From: Chlorobiota bacterium
GTDB taxonomy: Bacteria; Bacteroidota; Bacteroidia; Bacteroidales; F082
Length of the DNA: 33,360 nucleotides
NCBI GenBank assembly: GCA_013151505.1
Contig: JAADID010000081.1
Span: 1-33,360 of the forward strand
Reading direction: 5' to 3'
Position 1 is the stretch's first letter; each line of letters starts with the position of its first letter. The translations under genes and the position numbers were made by a program. Below, in pieces: positions 8,912-16,512 of this stretch. The notes under the pieces are model-generated. The model was not told the DNA's origin. It saw only the letters and a list, made by a program, of their open reading frames with translations, and did no database searches.

Positions 8912-10342
8912 CTATCTTTTCCCAAGCAGTACCACATTTTCCACATGATGCGTCTGCGGGAACATGTCCACCGGTTGCACTTTTTTCACTTCATACTTCT
9001 CATTAAGCAGGGCAATGTCCCTGGCCTGCGTAGCGGGGTTACAACTTACATAGATGATCTTTTGCGGTCCGGCGATCAGCATTTGCCGAACCACTTTCTG
9101 ATGCATTCCTGCCCGCGGCGGGTCGGTAACGATGATATCCGGTTTACCCTGGGTGGCAAAGAATTCTTCATCAAGCAAACCGGCCAGATCACCGGAATAA
9201 AATTCCACATTGTCAATGGCATTCAGTTTCATGTTTTCTCTGGCGTCCCTGACCGCATCCTCCAAATATTCCACACCGATCACCCTTTTAACCGCTCTTG
9301 AAATAAATGCGGCAATAGTTCCTGTCCCGGTGTATAGATCATAAACCAGTTCATTCCCCTGAAACTCAGCAAATTCAAAAGCCGTTTTGTACAATTTGAA
9401 GGCTTGTTCCGGGTTGGTCTGATAAAATGATACCGGCCCCACCTTGAACCTGAACGGCGGTTCACCTTCAACAGGCGAAGGCATCGTCTCCATGATGAAA
9501 GGTTTGCCTTTGAACAGTTTGATCTCCAGGTCAGAGATCGTATCGTTTTTCTTTTCGTTCACCACATACATCAGCGAGGTGATCTCCGGGAAACGTTCAG
9601 CGACAAAATCCATCACATCAGCAATTTCATTGCTTTCATGGCCAAAAACCACAATCACCATCAGGTCGCCGGTCACTGCCGTGCGGATGATCAGGTTCCG
9701 CAGAAACCCTTCCTGGCTTCTGACATTGTAAAAGGAAAGCCCGTGTTCCAAAGCATATTTTTTAACTTCTACCCGGATATCGTTTGAGGGGTCTTTCTGA
9801 AGATAACAATGTTCTATATCCAGTATCTTGTCAAACATCCCCGGCAGGTGAAAACCGAGGCCGTTGGTGTTTTCGGGACCTCCCTCCTCTTTTGAAGTAT
9901 CCAGTTCGGTCAGCCATCGCCTGTCGGAAAAGGTGAACTCCAGCTTATTGCGGTAGTAGTATGGTTTGTCGGAACCCAGGATAGGCATCACATCGGGGTA
10001 AGGCACTTTGGCAATCCTTTCCAGCGCATCCCTCACCTGTTTCTGTTTGAAGGCCAGTTGATACTGATAATCTATGTGCTGCCACTTGCAACCGCCGCAC
10101 AGGCCGAAGTGCGAACATTCCGGTTCCACACGGTATTCCGATTTTTTATGGAGATGGACAATCCGGGCTTCGTAATAATTTTTCCGTTTTTTAAACACCT
10201 GCACATCCGCCACATCGCCCGTAGCGGCAAAAGGGACAAACACAACCCGCTCGTTGTACCTTCCGACGGCTTTCCCCTCGGCGCCTACATCAACGATCTC
10301 CAGCTTCTCAATAAAAGGTAATGGTTTTTTTCTTCTCGCCAT
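8912..10342 (-). CDS. rlmD: 23S rRNA (uracil-C5)-methyltransferase, RlmD/RumA family
   Basis: TRAM-like N-terminus, CSHFGLCGGCKWQHIDYQYQLAFKQKQV Fe-S motif, VYDLYTGTGTIA, TDPPRAGM, IIYVSCNPATQARD. Confidence 0.93.
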   Translation of the reverse strand: MARRKKPLPFIEKLEIVDVGAEGKAVGRYNERVVFVPFAATGDVADVQVFKKRKNYYEARIVHLHKKSEYRVEPECSHFGLCGGCKWQHIDYQYQLAFKQKQVRDALERIAKVPYPDVMPILGSDKPYYYRNKLEFTFSDRRWLTELDTSKEEGGPENTNGLGFHLPGMFDKILDIEHCYLQKDPSNDIRVEVKKYALEHGLSFYNVRSQEGFLRNLIIRTAVTGDLMVIVVFGHESNEIADVMDFVAERFPEITSLMYVVNEKKNDTISDLEIKLFKGKPFIMETMPSPVEGEPPFRFKVGPVSFYQTNPEQAFKLYKTAFEFAEFQGNELVYDLYTGTGTIAAFISRAVKRVIGVEYLEDAVRDARENMKLNAIDNVEFYSGDLAGLLDEEFFATQGKPDIIVTDPPRAGMHQKVVRQMLIAGPQKIIYVSCNPATQARDIALLNEKYEVKKVQPVDMFPQTHHVENVVLLGKR

Positions 10343-10360
10343 GACTTATATTTGGAACGG

Positions 10361-10368
10361 CAAAGATA
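10361..10368 (-). promoter_or_regulatory. Bacteroidetes -7-like box (TATCTTTG) upstream of rlmD
   Basis: Plus strand CAAAGATA = minus strand TATCTTTG, matching TAnnTTTG, ~20 bp from the start codon. Confidence 0.5.
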
Positions 10369-10456
10369 CGCGTTCAATTTGTCAGCAGAAACCGTTTGTT
10401 TCTAACCAATGATATTTATCAGCGATCAATCTGCAAAAGTCAACGCCAACTATTTA

Positions 10457-11661
10457 TTAAAACGCCACCTGGAACCGCATCTGGTAAATGTTTGCAAACC
10501 CCTGGTTTCCCACATCGGAATAGATATAATTGAACATAACCCGCACGGCAGGGTTCAGGTACCAGTTCAACCCGGCAGTGATATCCTGCATGCTGCCGCC
10601 CCGCAAATCTTTGTCGTTCAGATTGATTGATGAATATCTCAAACTAATCTCAAAAGCTCCCCACCCCCCTTTTCCAAGGTTCCTTTTCGGGGCTAACCTC
10701 CCGAAAGCCGTTTTCTTCTGGCTGTAGTTTTTGTGTTCTCCTGTGATGAACCAGCTTATAATCGCATATCCCGCATTGTAATAATAAGAGGTGAAATTTG
10801 TATTCATAGACGGGGATGGGACAACTTTTGTCGTCATATATTCACCCTGGAATGACAGCGGACCGAAAATAAACACAAATTCCGAACCCATAACCTCTGC
10901 GGTTTTGGTTTCTTTTACAGAAAGCGTAACATATTTTGGTGTCAGATGGGCTTCCGGTCTGTCGTTCAATATAAGTAAACGGTTGTCGTTAAACTGGTGT
11001 TCGTAAGCCACACCAAGATGCATGACAGTATACCATCTGCCATCCGGTTTGTAAATGGGTTGGCCTGCTACCCTGAAAGTCAGACGATACTGGTTACCCA
11101 GATAAAGACCAACATTCCTTGTTGGAAAGAAATAGCCGGCATACCATGAAAAGCGTTTGTTAAACTGATGATTATAAACCATCGCACCCAGGTCACGCTC
11201 CGGTGTGAAAGCATCGGTAAGTGAGCGTTCCATCAGTGTAATGTCATTGGAACTGGTTAACAATTCAAAACCAAAAGGTTGCTTGAAATGTCCGACCCTG
11301 ATATGCCCAACACCCGGTATTTTTGTCAACTCAATGTAAGCGTCTTTCACCCCGGCATCACCCCGTGCAAAATCAAATTGCATTTTAAACTTCACATTAC
11401 CGAATAATATCCCCGAAGTAAAAAACCTTAATCGCCTGAATTCGCTACCGTTCATCGCCGGGAAATTTTCATCCAGCACATCATTTTGATTGATCATCAT
11501 GATGTCATACTGAATCGTCCCCCGATCTTTATTTTAAACTGATCATCAGCACGCTGAAACTGAAGACCTTTGTTCCATTTAATATTCCACTCGTGTGAAG
11601 ATTGCGCAAATAATACAGTGGCTGCCGAAAATATCAGAAAAAATAAAATTGTTTTTCTCAT
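10457..11661 (-). pseudogene. OprO/OprP-like porin, interrupted by a one-base frameshift near 11515-11523
   Basis: Manual translation from ATG at 11661 gives signal peptide MRKTILFFLIFSAATVLFAQ then SSHEWNIKWNKGLQFQRADDQFKIKIGG, then a stop after 'RFSMTS'. The 10457-11500 ORF continues the family in another frame (IQYDIMMINQNDVLDENFPAMNGSEFRRLRFFTSG). Could be a sequencing error. Confidence 0.75.
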
Positions 11662-11733
11662 TGTATTCATTTTCGGGGTACAAAAATATATTTTTGGGAA
11701 AGCAAAACGGGATACCGTTTATTATCTTTATGT

Positions 11734-11741
11734 TAACTTTG
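11734..11741 (+). promoter_or_regulatory. Bacteroidetes -7-like box (TAACTTTG) upstream of nnrDE
   Basis: TAACTTTG 17 bp upstream of the ATG at 11758. Confidence 0.55.
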
Positions 11742-11757
11742 TGAAAAGTTCTCAACA

Positions 11758-13269
11758 ATGAAAATACTACCGGTTGATAAAATCAGAGAGGCAGATGCCT
11801 ATACGATAAAAAACGAACCCATTGCTTCCATTGACCTGATGGAAAGGGCAGCCAACCAGTTGTTTAAATGGATCAGAAAACGCGTTGACCGCACGCATGT
11901 CATTCATATATTTGCAGGTCTGGGAAACAATGGCGGCGACGGGCTTGCCCTGTCGCGGATGTTGTCAAAAAAAGGATATGATGTAAAAGTTTATCTTATC
12001 AGGTATTCTGATAAAACATCTGAAGATTTTGGTATCAATTTTGATCGGCTTCCCGAAAAAATCCAAAATAAAAATATTACTGATATAAAGGATGGCGATC
12101 CTTTGCCCGAAATAGGTGAAAATGATATCATCGTGGATGCCATCTTCGGTTCCGGCCTGGCTCGGCCTGTCAAAGGATTTATTGGTAAAGTAGTGGAACA
12201 CATTAACAGTCAGCCGGCAGTCAAAATTTCCATTGACATCCCGTCAGGGCTTTTTGCCGACAGCCATTCCGACCCCAAAGAGGGCGCCATCGTCAGCGCC
12301 GATTACACATTGAGTTTTCAGTTTCCGAAACTTGCGTTTTTATTGCCTGAAAACGATCATTTTACCGGACAATGGCATGTATTGGATATCGGGTTGATGG
12401 CGGAATATATCAACGAGGTAAAGGTTAGCGAGTTTTACATGCAGAAACGGGATATTACCCCTATGCTGAAACAACGGCGGATTTTTTCGCACAAAGGCAC
12501 ATTTGGACATGCGCTGCTTATTGCCGGCAGTTACGGAAAGATGGGAGCTGCCATTCTGGCTTCCAAAGGATGCCTGCGGTCAGGTGTCGGACTGTTGCAT
12601 ACGCACATCCCCAAAGTGGGATATTCCATCATGCAAACCGCCACACCCGAGACCATGCTGAGTATTGACCGCTATGAGAATTACTTTTCAGAAGTCCCCG
12701 ACCTCGGTATGTATAATGCAGTAGGCATCGGACCGGGTCTTGGCATGGAACACCAGTCGCAAATGGCCTTGAAACTATTGATCCAGAATTACAAAAACCC
12801 CATCGTCTTTGATGCGGATGCATTGAACATCCTGGCAGAAAACAAGACCTGGCTTTCCTGGCTTCCGCCGCACAGTGTTCTCACCCCCCACCCCAAAGAG
12901 TTTGAACGGCTTGCAGGCAAATGGTCGGATGATTATGATAAGCTGAAAAAACTACGTGATTTCAGCTCGAAGTTCGGTGTGTATGTTGTATTGAAAGGAG
13001 CTTACACGGCCATCTGTTTCCCGGATAAAACCATTTATTTCAATTCCACAGGCAATCCGGGAATGGCTACTGCAGGCAGCGGGGATGTGCTCACAGGTAT
13101 GATCACAGGATTGCTTGCACAAGACTATACCCCCGGTGTGGCTGCCGTCATCGGTGTATATCTTCACGGCCTGGCCGGAGATCTGGCGGCCAGAAAGAAG
13201 GGACAGGAAGCCATGTTGGCAGGGGACATCATCGAAAACATAGGAAAAGCTTTCAAAAAGACAAGGTAA
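11758..13269 (+). CDS. nnrDE: Bifunctional NAD(P)H-hydrate epimerase / ADP-dependent NAD(P)H-hydrate dehydratase
   Basis: YjeF_N motif GLGNNGGDGLALSR; C-terminal kinase-like motifs LTPHPKEFERL and GNPGMATAGSGDVLTG. Confidence 0.95.
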   Translation: MKILPVDKIREADAYTIKNEPIASIDLMERAANQLFKWIRKRVDRTHVIHIFAGLGNNGGDGLALSRMLSKKGYDVKVYLIRYSDKTSEDFGINFDRLPEKIQNKNITDIKDGDPLPEIGENDIIVDAIFGSGLARPVKGFIGKVVEHINSQPAVKISIDIPSGLFADSHSDPKEGAIVSADYTLSFQFPKLAFLLPENDHFTGQWHVLDIGLMAEYINEVKVSEFYMQKRDITPMLKQRRIFSHKGTFGHALLIAGSYGKMGAAILASKGCLRSGVGLLHTHIPKVGYSIMQTATPETMLSIDRYENYFSEVPDLGMYNAVGIGPGLGMEHQSQMALKLLIQNYKNPIVFDADALNILAENKTWLSWLPPHSVLTPHPKEFERLAGKWSDDYDKLKKLRDFSSKFGVYVVLKGAYTAICFPDKTIYFNSTGNPGMATAGSGDVLTGMITGLLAQDYTPGVAAVIGVYLHGLAGDLAARKKGQEAMLAGDIIENIGKAFKKTR

Positions 13270-13312
13270 ACTTCTTTTTTATCAGCTACCCGGCCCACCA
13301 GGGCAGGGTCAT

Positions 13313-13334
13313 AAAAAAGGCGGCCAGAGCCGCC
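13313..13334 (-). terminator. Rho-independent terminator downstream of groES (minus strand)
   Basis: GGCGGC-tctg-GCCGCC followed by T6 on the minus strand (plus strand AAAAAAGGCGGCCAGAGCCGCC). Confidence 0.75.
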
Positions 13335-13341
13335 TCTACTT

Positions 13342-13629
13342 TTATATCTTTTCGGTTTCGACCACCTTGGCAAGCAGGTCGGCATAAGGCATCATCAGGT
13401 ATTTGTTACCTTCAAACTCAAACTCGGTTCCTGAATATTTTTTGAAAAATACAATGTCACCTACCGAGATGCCCGGGTTTTCAATATTGCCAATGGCAAC
13501 CACCCTGGCGTATTGCGGTTTCTCTTTGGCTGTATCGGGAATAATGATGCCCGAAGGAGTCTTCTGCTGTTCTTCTTCCTGCGTCATGTCCAGTAAAACA
13601 TTCTCGTTTAAAGGCTGTAATTCTTTCAT
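13342..13629 (-). CDS. groES: GroES-family co-chaperonin (solo, no groEL within the window)
   Basis: LQPLNENVLLDM...KTPSGIIIPDTAKEKPQYARVVAIG...VGDIVFFKKYSGTEFEFEGNKYLMMPYADLLA. Confidence 0.85.
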   Translation of the reverse strand: MKELQPLNENVLLDMTQEEEQQKTPSGIIIPDTAKEKPQYARVVAIGNIENPGISVGDIVFFKKYSGTEFEFEGNKYLMMPYADLLAKVVETEKI

Positions 13630-13694
13630 CTTTTATCTTATTTAATGTTAGTTAATAATTTTCCAATATTTATTTGACTCTATTTCATTCATTT

Positions 13695-14279
13695 CTAATT
13701 GATCCCCAGCAGGGTATTGATCCGGGCTTTGTCAAATCCAACAATCACCTCGCCGTTGATATCCGTCTGCGGAACTCCCTGCTGTCCACTGCGCCTCACC
13801 ATGGCTTCGGCAGCTTTCTGGTCTTTTGAAACATCAATATCCCGGTAACGGATACCATATTTGTCAAGATGACGTTTCAGGGCATTGCACCACGTACAAC
13901 TCGGTGTTGAATAAACGGTCACACGTTTTTGAGGTTTACCGTCACCATCTGTTTTTGCCGTAAATAAAACACTTTCGAACAATGACTTGTAAAAACCTTC
14001 ATCATTGCATCCCTTAACGGATTTCACAAAATTCTTTCCTTCAAAAACCAGCAATGAAGGCGCTGAAGTGATATTATATTTCGGATGGATATCGCGGACA
14101 GTCGTTACATCTGCCGCCAGTACATTCACATCCTTCACTTCACCGGCTGCCTCTTCTACCCCCGCATAACTGCAATCGCTTGCTTCCGACCCTTTCTTGT
14201 ACAACAGCACGTAGTTTTTCTTATCCTTCGCCAGATACTTCTGCATTTCATCAAACGAATGAATCTCTTTCACTTTCAT
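13695..14279 (-). CDS. Thioredoxin-like domain fused to a glutaredoxin domain
   Basis: C-terminal VTVYSTPSCTWCNALKRHLDKYGIRYRDIDV...GVPQTDINGEVIVGFD (CxxC glutaredoxin); N-terminal Trx-like fold with single-Cys site SEASDCSYAG and 'ITSAPSLLVFEG'. Confidence 0.8.
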   Translation of the reverse strand: MKVKEIHSFDEMQKYLAKDKKNYVLLYKKGSEASDCSYAGVEEAAGEVKDVNVLAADVTTVRDIHPKYNITSAPSLLVFEGKNFVKSVKGCNDEGFYKSLFESVLFTAKTDGDGKPQKRVTVYSTPSCTWCNALKRHLDKYGIRYRDIDVSKDQKAAEAMVRRSGQQGVPQTDINGEVIVGFDKARINTLLGIN

Positions 14280-14496
14280 AATCCAAAAAATTTAACGTGT
14301 CTTAATCAAATGATATGCCAAGGCAAAATTACCTCTTTTACAAGTGCCGAAATTGCAGTTATGACAAAATTTCACCTCTGGTGTTGGGGGATGAAATATG
14401 TGGGTATCGGGTAAAGGGGTATAAGGTATATAGGGGTATAGTGTGTCTTGTCCTGAAATAGGTTTACAAAAAAGTAAATTTTTTAGTCAATGAAAT

Positions 14497-14541
14497 TTAT
14501 CCGACTGCATCAATTGCACCAACTGAATCAATTGCACCCAA
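14497..14541. repeat. Degenerate 9-bp-period tandem repeat
   Basis: CATCAATTG CACCAACTG AATCAATTG CACCCAATA in register. Confidence 0.55.
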
Positions 14542-14577
14542 TACCTTTATACCTCTATACCCGTCCTTTATACCTTT

Positions 14578-15021
14578 TCAATATAAATACGGAAGCATCC
14601 GCTTCGTCCTCAACACATACGCTTTGTAGTCAGGAAATTGCTGATGTAACCGCTTTTCTTCATAAACGATTTTCAGCAACAAAACAATGATCAGCAGTAC
14701 GAATACACCCAGCCTCATCCATGAAAAATAATCAAAGACCAGGGGCAGAAGGGCAACCAACTGGGCAAGATACATGGGATGCCTGACCACGCTGTAAGGG
14801 CCGGTTGTTACCAACTGCCCGTTGGTTTTTGGCGTGGGCGTAATATTAAAATTCCCAATTCTGATCGTATAAATGGCTACAATCCCCAAAAATATACCCG
14901 CAGCTTCAATCAGGATACCCGAGTAATCATTGGCTATGGCTGGCGCCGATGAAAGCAGGTATATCAGGGAGGCCAATTGTAAAAAAACAAGTAAATAAGG
15001 ATATATTTTTTCTTTGAACAT
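14578..15021 (-). CDS. Isoprenylcysteine carboxyl methyltransferase (ICMT)-like integral membrane methyltransferase
   Basis: LVTTGPYSVVRHPMYLAQL...EEKRLHQQFPDYKAYVLRTKRMLPYLY. Confidence 0.8.
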   Translation of the reverse strand: MFKEKIYPYLLVFLQLASLIYLLSSAPAIANDYSGILIEAAGIFLGIVAIYTIRIGNFNITPTPKTNGQLVTTGPYSVVRHPMYLAQLVALLPLVFDYFSWMRLGVFVLLIIVLLLKIVYEEKRLHQQFPDYKAYVLRTKRMLPYLY

Positions 15022-15039
15022 GTCACCCGGAATTAAAAA

Positions 15040-15098
15040 CCGGCTCCGGGATTAAGTTATGTTGCAAGTAGAGAGAAAGTTAAAAATTCCGGAACCGG
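15040..15098 (-). promoter_or_regulatory. Inverted repeat spanning the predicted leader of the ICMT-like gene
   Basis: CCGGCTCCGGGATT (15040-15053) and AATTCCGGAACCGG (15085-15098); 12 of 14 complementary, lying between the TACCTTTG box and the start codon. Confidence 0.5.
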
Positions 15099-15102
15099 CA
15101 CA

Positions 15103-15110
15103 CAAAGGTA
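15103..15110 (-). promoter_or_regulatory. Bacteroidetes -7-like box (TACCTTTG) for the ICMT-like gene
   Basis: Plus strand CAAAGGTA = minus strand TACCTTTG. Confidence 0.5.
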
Positions 15111-15157
15111 CATGAAATTTTTCTTTCAGATAATTTAGAAATCAATTAAACTGATTT

Positions 15158-15165
15158 TACCTTTG
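15158..15165 (+). promoter_or_regulatory. Bacteroidetes -7-like box (TACCTTTG) for the citrate lyase genes
   Basis: TACCTTTG ~30 bp upstream of the citD ATG, divergent to the minus-strand box at 15103-15110. Confidence 0.5.
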
Positions 15166-15195
15166 CAATAATTACAAAAGCTAAAAACCACCTTT

Positions 15196-15624
15196 ATGAA
15201 AAATACAGGAGAAGCAGGAAACCGGGGGCCGGATGTTCGTTCCGACTGCCATGCCGAAATAGAGATGACATCATCAGGAGGTATAATTCTGGAAATCAAG
15301 AGCAAAGTTAAAACACTTTTCGGTAAATCCATCGAAAAACTGGCACGCGACATCCTGAATTATTTTGACATAAAAAATGCACGGCTGACGATTGAGGATG
15401 CCGGGGCGCTTGAACTGGTCATTGCCGCACGCATGGAAGCTGCCATTAAAAAAGCAATGAAAACCGAAAAGGAATATCTTTTGCCGGTGATCAAAGAAAA
15501 CACGACTGCCAGTAACAAGGATGATTTCAGGTTCTCGCGATTGTACCTGCCGGGAAACAGCCCCAAACTGATGATCAATGCAGGGATTCACAATCCCAAC
15601 GGAATTATACGGAATTATCCTTGA
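15196..15624 (+). CDS. citD: Citrate lyase acyl carrier protein (gamma) plus first CitE beta-strand; ends at a frameshift stop
   Basis: CitD-like MKNTGEAGNRGPDVRSDC...GIILEIKSKVKTLFGKSIEKLARDILNYFDIKNARLTIEDAGALELVIAARMEAAI, then CitE N-terminus FRFSRLYLPGNSPKLMINAGIHNPNGII followed by a premature stop. Confidence 0.85.
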   Translation: MKNTGEAGNRGPDVRSDCHAEIEMTSSGGIILEIKSKVKTLFGKSIEKLARDILNYFDIKNARLTIEDAGALELVIAARMEAAIKKAMKTEKEYLLPVIKENTTASNKDDFRFSRLYLPGNSPKLMINAGIHNPNGIIRNYP

Positions 15625-16420
15625 CCTTGAGGATTCGGTGTCGGCTGACAAAAAGTTCGAAGCGCGTTTTCTGGTCAGAAATGCGTTGAGGAGCATGAAT
15701 TTTTACGGTGCCGAAAGGATGGTGCGCATCAACCAGATACCCGGGGGACTGGATGACCTTAAATACTGCATACCGCATCATGTAAACCTTATCCTCGTTC
15801 CCAAGTGCGAACAGGCATCTGATATTCATAAGGTAAACGAAGACGAAGAGATTGACAGGATAAAGAAAGAACACAATACCGGTTATCCTGTCTGGCTTAT
15901 GCCGATCATCGAAAGTGCGCTGGGTGTTCTCAATGCTTACGCCATTGCATCGGCAGCTCAAAATGTGGTCGCACTGGCAATCGGACTGGAAGATTATACG
16001 GCTGATATCGGGACCAGACGCACTGACGAAGGCAAAGAATCATTTTTTGCCCGGAGTATGGTCGTTAATGCAGCACGGGCTGCCGGTATCCAACCCATTG
16101 ATTCCGTTTTCTCGGATGTTTCGGACATGGAGGCACTGGCAAAGAATGTCCAGGCATCCAAAGCACTGGGATTTGACGGGATGGGCTGTATTCATCCACG
16201 GCAGATCAAAGTGATTCATGAGAATTTTGCTCCTGCAGATGATGAAATCGAAAAAGCCAAAAAGATCGTTCTTGCGTTCAAAGAGGCCGAAGCCAAGGGA
16301 CTGGGTGTGGTTTCGCTGGGCTCAAAAATGATCGATCCACCGGTGGTTAAAAGAGCGCAAAGAACGATTCGGATAGCTGTGGATGTGGGAAAACTGGATG
16401 AGAACTGGATGAATAAATAA
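15578..16420 (+). CDS. citE: Citrate lyase beta subunit (CitE, HpcH/HpaI family), missing its N-terminal strand in this frame
   Basis: GIILDLEDSVSADKKFEAR...VLAIGLEDYTADIG-type motif (VVALAIGLEDYTADIGTRRTDEGKE)...GFDGMGCIHPRQIKVIHENFAP. The frame begins only at an internal ATG because of the 10-bp duplication. Confidence 0.85.
   Translation: MQGFTIPTELYGIILDLEDSVSADKKFEARFLVRNALRSMNFYGAERMVRINQIPGGLDDLKYCIPHHVNLILVPKCEQASDIHKVNEDEEIDRIKKEHNTGYPVWLMPIIESALGVLNAYAIASAAQNVVALAIGLEDYTADIGTRRTDEGKESFFARSMVVNAARAAGIQPIDSVFSDVSDMEALAKNVQASKALGFDGMGCIHPRQIKVIHENFAPADDEIEKAKKIVLAFKEAEAKGLGVVSLGSKMIDPPVVKRAQRTIRIAVDVGKLDENWMNK
15599..15618 (+). repeat. Perfect 10-bp tandem duplication ACGGAATTAT x2 at the citD/citE junction
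   Basis: ...CCCA[ACGGAATTAT][ACGGAATTAT]CCTTGACC...; removing one unit gives P-N-G-I-I-L-D-L-E-D in a single frame. Confidence 0.95.
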
Positions 16421-16467
16421 TGACAACCAAATAAAACATCATTACATTTATAATTCGCTATCATTTT

Positions 16468-16487
16468 CCCTGACCTTCAGGTCAGGG
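16468..16487. repeat. Solo 20-nt hairpin (9+2+9) between citE and citF
   Basis: CCCTGACCT-TC-AGGTCAGGG; same layout as 2131-2150 and 18339-18358. Confidence 0.75.
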
Positions 16488-16512
16488 CAAGAGGGTAAAA
16501 AAGAAAGATTCT

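Noticed and set aside
14490-14690. 66-aa ORF with HQLHQLNQL repeats
   Set aside because: The repeat is explained by the 9-bp tandem array; the rest is antisense to the ICMT-like gene.
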